DNA from: Bacteroidales bacterium UBA1309
GTDB lineage: Bacteria > Bacteroidota > Bacteroidia > Bacteroidales > Dysgonomonadaceae
Assembly (NCBI GenBank): GCA_002307185.1
Contig: DBTT01000026.1
Coordinates: 1-64,000, forward strand
Direction: 5' to 3'
Length of the DNA stretch: 64,000 bases
Each line of letters opens with the position of its first letter. The first letter of the stretch is position 1. The notes beneath the pieces were generated by a model. It searched no databases and was not told where the DNA came from. It saw only the letters and a program-made list of their open reading frames with translations. Made by a program: the position numbers and the translations under genes. Positions 61,449-64,000 of this stretch are shown here, one piece after another.

Positions 61449-62767
61449 TCCGATTCAGTTGTTGTGTCCATTACTGTGAATTTGACTTTCATAATTCTTC
61501 TTTTGTTCATTTCCAGCACTTGAAATTGGTAGTTCTTGAAGGTCACAATCTCTTGCCGACGTGGAAAATCGCCTTTCAGTTCAAGTATCAGTCCAGCAAG
61601 CGTGTCCACCTCTTCGGTGAGTTCCTCAAATTCAGATTCATCGGCATCCACCGCCCTGAAAAAGTCGGTCAAAAGGGTTTTCCCTTCAAAAATGAGAGAG
61701 CCGTCTGGCAATTGCACATACGATCTGCGTTCGTCGTCATATTCATCGGAGATTTCACCCACGATTTCTTCCAAAATGTCTTCCATTGTAACTAATCCCG
61801 AAGTGCCGCCGAATTCATCGACCACAATAGCGAGATGGATCTTGTTGTTTCGGAATTCTGCCAGCAGGGCATCAATCTTCTTTGTTTCCGGGACAAAGTA
61901 GGCTGGGCGGATCAGATGTTGCCAACGGTAGTCTGCATTTTTTTCCAAAAAGGGTAGCAAATCTTTGACGTACAATATTCCCCGGATATTGTCTTCCATT
62001 TTATCGTAGATCGGAAGCCGGGAATAGTGCATTTCAATCACATACTGGGTAATTTCGGGCAAGGTGACCGACATGTCTAGGCAGGCCATATCTTCCCGGG
62101 GAGTCATGATCTCCACTGCCGATTTGTCGTTGAAATTTATTAATCCTTCCAGCAGGTCTTTCCCTTCGTTGATCTCTTCTTTTGTCAGGTCCATCGATTT
62201 GGATAGTTCGTCAATCGATAATTCATGCTTTTTGTGGGGTAAAATTTTTTGCCTAGCCTTAAGGGTAGCTTCAAACAAAGACACTATTGGCTTGGATACA
62301 AAGCTGAAAAGGGGCATGAATCCAGATAGTTTTATTGTTTGACGCATTTCTGTTGTCGCCAACCGCTGCGGAATGATCTCATTGGCAAGGAAAAGAAAAG
62401 TGGTCGCAAATAAAACGACAAGTATCAGTACGGGGAAAGTGAATGCTCCTTGCAGGCAAAAAGGCAAAACTAAGAAGAGAAATAATGCCAATGCAATGGT
62501 GTTTGATATGAATTTGGTAGTGATTAGTATGAATAATAAGCGTTGTGGGTGCTGCAAAAGGGCTATCAGCAACTTGCCTTGTGCGCTTAGCGAGTATTTT
62601 GAATTTTGAAGATCTTTCGCATTCACCTGTGTCAGTGTTGATTTACAATACGAAACAAAGCCCGAAAGAAACATGAAAAGCACGATCAGCGTACTGACTA
62701 AAATATTGACAGTTCCTTCAAGAAAGAAACTGTCGGAGAGTATCGGAGGTATAGAATCTGTTTCCAA
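61445..62767 (-). CDS. gldE: gliding motility-associated protein GldE (CBS/CNNM-type membrane protein)
   Basis: The protein is about 440 residues. An N-terminal membrane part (DUF21/CNNM-like, 4 segments) is followed by two CBS domains with IMTPREDMACLDMS and SGLVTMEDILEEIVGEISDE, then a CorC_HlyC-like C-terminal domain (LAGLILELKGDFPRRQEIVT). It is related to TlyC-type transporters. The start is uncertain: no ATG lies in the right place, and the TTG at 62767 gives METDSIPPILSDS, similar to relatives. An upstream TTG at 62803 is an alternative. It lies between ssb and gldD on the same strand, the classic order. Confidence 0.9.
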   Translation of the reverse strand: METDSIPPILSDSFFLEGTVNILVSTLIVLFMFLSGFVSYCKSTLTQVNAKDLQNSKYSLSAQGKLLIALLQHPQRLLFILITTKFISNTIALALFLFLVLPFCLQGAFTFPVLILVVLFATTFLFLANEIIPQRLATTEMRQTIKLSGFMPLFSFVSKPIVSLFEATLKARQKILPHKKHELSIDELSKSMDLTKEEINEGKDLLEGLINFNDKSAVEIMTPREDMACLDMSVTLPEITQYVIEMHYSRLPIYDKMEDNIRGILYVKDLLPFLEKNADYRWQHLIRPAYFVPETKKIDALLAEFRNNKIHLAIVVDEFGGTSGLVTMEDILEEIVGEISDEYDDERRSYVQLPDGSLIFEGKTLLTDFFRAVDADESEFEELTEEVDTLAGLILELKGDFPRRQEIVTFKNYQFQVLEMNKRRIMKVKFTVMDTTTESE

Positions 62768-62813
62768 TTTGGAAAAAATTACATTTGTTGCAAATATCCG
62801 CAATTTTTAAGCC

Positions 62814-62858
62814 GTGAACAAGTGAACGAGTCTCTTGCCCACCTGTTCACTTGTTTAC
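62814..62858. repeat. inverted GTGAACAAGTGAAC repeat after ssb
   Basis: GTGAACAAGTGAAC (62814-62827) and GTTCACTTGTTTAC (62845-62858) form a 14-bp stem with one mismatch and a 17-base loop. It lies between the ssb stop and gldE start. It may end the ssb transcript. It shares its unit with the repeats at 19821, 28011 and 30983. Confidence 0.6.
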
Positions 62859-62860
62859 TC

Positions 62861-63322
62861 TTAGAACGGCAAGTCATCATCCGACGAAACATTCGTTGCC
62901 GGGCTTGTTGGCGTGCTCGCTTGGGGCTGCGTGGATGGTGCAGGCTGCGATTGGCCGGCGTAGGAAGCGTTGGCGCTTTCTTCTGCCGAGCGTTTGCCTA
63001 AAAGCTCCAAGTTGTCGGCATAGATTTCATAAACATAGCGTTTGATGCCTTGCTGGTCGTCATAGGTGCGGGAACGGATTTTTCCTTCAATATAGACTTG
63101 CGTTCCTTTTTTCACATACTGTTCCGCTACTTTGGCCAATCCCCGCCACAAGACGATGTTGTGCCATTCGGTTCTATCAGGAACCTGCGTACCGTTGGCG
63201 GCAGTGTAGCCTCTTTCGGTGGTTGCCAACGTAAAATTCACAACGGCCGCACCATTATCAAAATATCGAACCTCAGGGTCTTTTCCTACATTTCCGATCA
63301 AAATTACTTTATTTACTGACAT
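62861..63322 (-). CDS. ssb: single-stranded DNA-binding protein
   Basis: SSB coats single-stranded DNA in replication and repair. The 153-residue protein has the OB-fold with VNKVILIGNVGKDPEVRYFD, WHNIVLWRGLAKVAEQYVKK and YEIYADNLELLG. After a Ser/Thr/Pro/Gln-rich linker it ends in DDDLPF, the acidic tip that binds partner proteins. It is followed by gldE and gldD, as is typical in this phylum. A -7 box TATATTTG lies 30 bases upstream. Confidence 0.97.
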   Translation of the reverse strand: MSVNKVILIGNVGKDPEVRYFDNGAAVVNFTLATTERGYTAANGTQVPDRTEWHNIVLWRGLAKVAEQYVKKGTQVYIEGKIRSRTYDDQQGIKRYVYEIYADNLELLGKRSAEESANASYAGQSQPAPSTQPQASTPTSPATNVSSDDDLPF

Positions 63323-63351
63323 AATAAAAAGGATTTAGTTTGTGATTTTCA

Positions 63352-63359
63352 CAAATATA
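63352..63359 (-). promoter_or_regulatory. -7 promoter box for ssb
   Basis: Plus CAAATATA is TATATTTG on the minus strand, a perfect TAnnTTTG box, 30 bases before the ssb start. Confidence 0.5.
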
Positions 63360-63444
63360 TGATTTTTTGAGATTAGATAAAAAGATTTGCGAAAGAATCA
63401 CACAAATAGATGATTTTTTCGCAAATCAAAAAGGGTGAGCCGTC

Positions 63445-64000
63445 TTATTCAAACATCTGCTTGAAATGTCGGAATATTTTCTCTTTGATGGATTTCGAAG
63501 GTTCGAAGTTGGGAGAGTTTTCTAAGCCGTTGATGATGCTTTTCTCAGAATCGCTCAGTTTCTCAGGAACATAGATGCTGATGTTTATCAACAAGTCGCC
63601 CGTTCCGTAGCCATTCACGGATGGCAAACCTTTGCTGCGCAAACGGAGTACTTTTCCGGGTTGGGTCCCGGGTTCTATTTTCACTTTGGCTTTTCCGTCC
63701 ACGGTGGGTATATCCACGGTGCTTCCCATTGCCGCTTGGGGAAAGGATAGAAGCAAGTTGTAAATCAGGTCGTTCTCATCCCGGATCAGTTCCGGATGTT
63801 TTTCTTCTTCCACCAATATGAGTAGGTCTCCGTTCACTCCGCCGCGGCGTGCCGCATTTCCTTTGCCGCTCATCGAGAGCTGCATTCCTTCTGCCACTCC
63901 GGCCGGAATGCGGATGCTAATCACTTCGTCTTCACGCACAATGCCTTCGCCGGTGCAGTGTGGACATTTTTTTGTGATGGATGTCCCTTCTCCTTGGCAA
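63445..64000 (-). CDS. dnaJ: molecular chaperone DnaJ, C-terminal part (gene runs off the window)
   Basis: DnaJ stimulates DnaK. Only the last part lies in the window; the 5' end is beyond position 64000. The visible frame begins with CQGEGTSITKKCPHCTGEG, part of the Cys-rich zinc region, then VISIRIPAGVAEGMQLSMSG and KGNAARRGGVNGDLLILVEE of the substrate-binding domain. GSTVDIPTVDGKAKVKIEPG and GKVLRLRSKGLPSVNGYGTG follow. The C-terminal tail (KEKIFRHFKQMFE) is short. The frame has no interruption. DnaJ type I is a secure call. Confidence 0.95.
   Translation of the reverse strand, partial: CQGEGTSITKKCPHCTGEGIVREDEVISIRIPAGVAEGMQLSMSGKGNAARRGGVNGDLLILVEEEKHPELIRDENDLIYNLLLSFPQAAMGSTVDIPTVDGKAKVKIEPGTQPGKVLRLRSKGLPSVNGYGTGDLLINISIYVPEKLSDSEKSIINGLENSPNFEPSKSIKEKIFRHFKQMFE

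Noticed and set aside
1..64000. tRNA, rRNA, CRISPR array, insertion sequence, prophage
   Set aside because: No tRNA-like TTCGAnTCC arm with a cloverleaf, no rRNA signature, no regularly spaced repeats, no transposase or phage protein was found.

Overview
The window looks like a chromosomal stretch of a Bacteroidetes, most probably a member of the Bacteroidales. The reasons are the ssb-gldE-gldD block, the FeoA-FeoB fusion followed by a small Cys-rich membrane protein, GLPGLI and DUF5686-type outer-membrane proteins, carboxypeptidase-like domains on TonB-type barrels, and many -7 boxes of the form TAnnTTTG. Rubrerythrin and a sulfide:quinone oxidoreductase-like flavoprotein fit an anaerobic or microaerobic life. 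The genus cannot be fixed from sequence alone. No rRNA, tRNA, CRISPR array, insertion sequence or prophage was seen.

Layout. 0.25-3.5 kb: serine acetyltransferase, thyA, a lipoprotein with an M15 peptidase-like motif, truA. 3.6-6.2 kb: SQR-like flavoprotein, an unlisted 52-residue protein and a cation efflux carrier. 6.3-7.7 kb: an AT-rich SDR gene behind a truncated Crp/Fnr regulator, then a second possible gene remnant. 7.7-12.2 kb: a GLPGLI-like/PNGase F fusion and a DUF5686 outer-membrane protein. 12.4-19.7 kb: HIT protein, Pif1-like helicase, nitroreductase, 2-hydroxyacid dehydrogenase, uvrA. 20.0-26.1 kb: a five-gene MacAB-TolC type efflux operon with a clear promoter and terminator. 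26.5-30.9 kb: BspA-like LRR protein, YigZ, diadenylate cyclase, folP, M24 peptidase. 31.3-37.8 kb: feoAB with its small partner, mazG, a SulP transporter, rubrerythrin. 37.9-43.3 kb: upp, purN, acpP-fabF-rnc, a zinc metallopeptidase, a helical-repeat protein. 43.4-51.9 kb: an MFS pump, then a two-component pair divergent from GLPGLI, a TonB-receptor-like barrel and a small barrel. 52.0-60.5 kb: CE12-type esterase, nadB with an AlkD-like gene, a TonB-dependent receptor, a carboxyltransferase. 60.9-64.0 kb: gldD, gldE, ssb and the 3' part of dnaJ.

How the genes work together. Most of the window is housekeeping: nucleotide synthesis (thyA, purN, upp, folP), tRNA and RNA processing (truA, rnc), lipid synthesis (acpP, fabF), repair (uvrA, alkD-like, helicase, mazG), c-di-AMP synthesis and NAD synthesis. 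The accessory interest lies in the cell envelope. There are two proteins with GLPGLI-type domains, one fused to a deglycosylating PNGase F catalytic region and one paired with a TonB-receptor-like barrel opposite an RprXY-like two-component system. Tandem 11-bp repeats lie in front of that promoter. Short degenerate GTGAACAAGTGAA-type repeats recur in at least four intergenic gaps.
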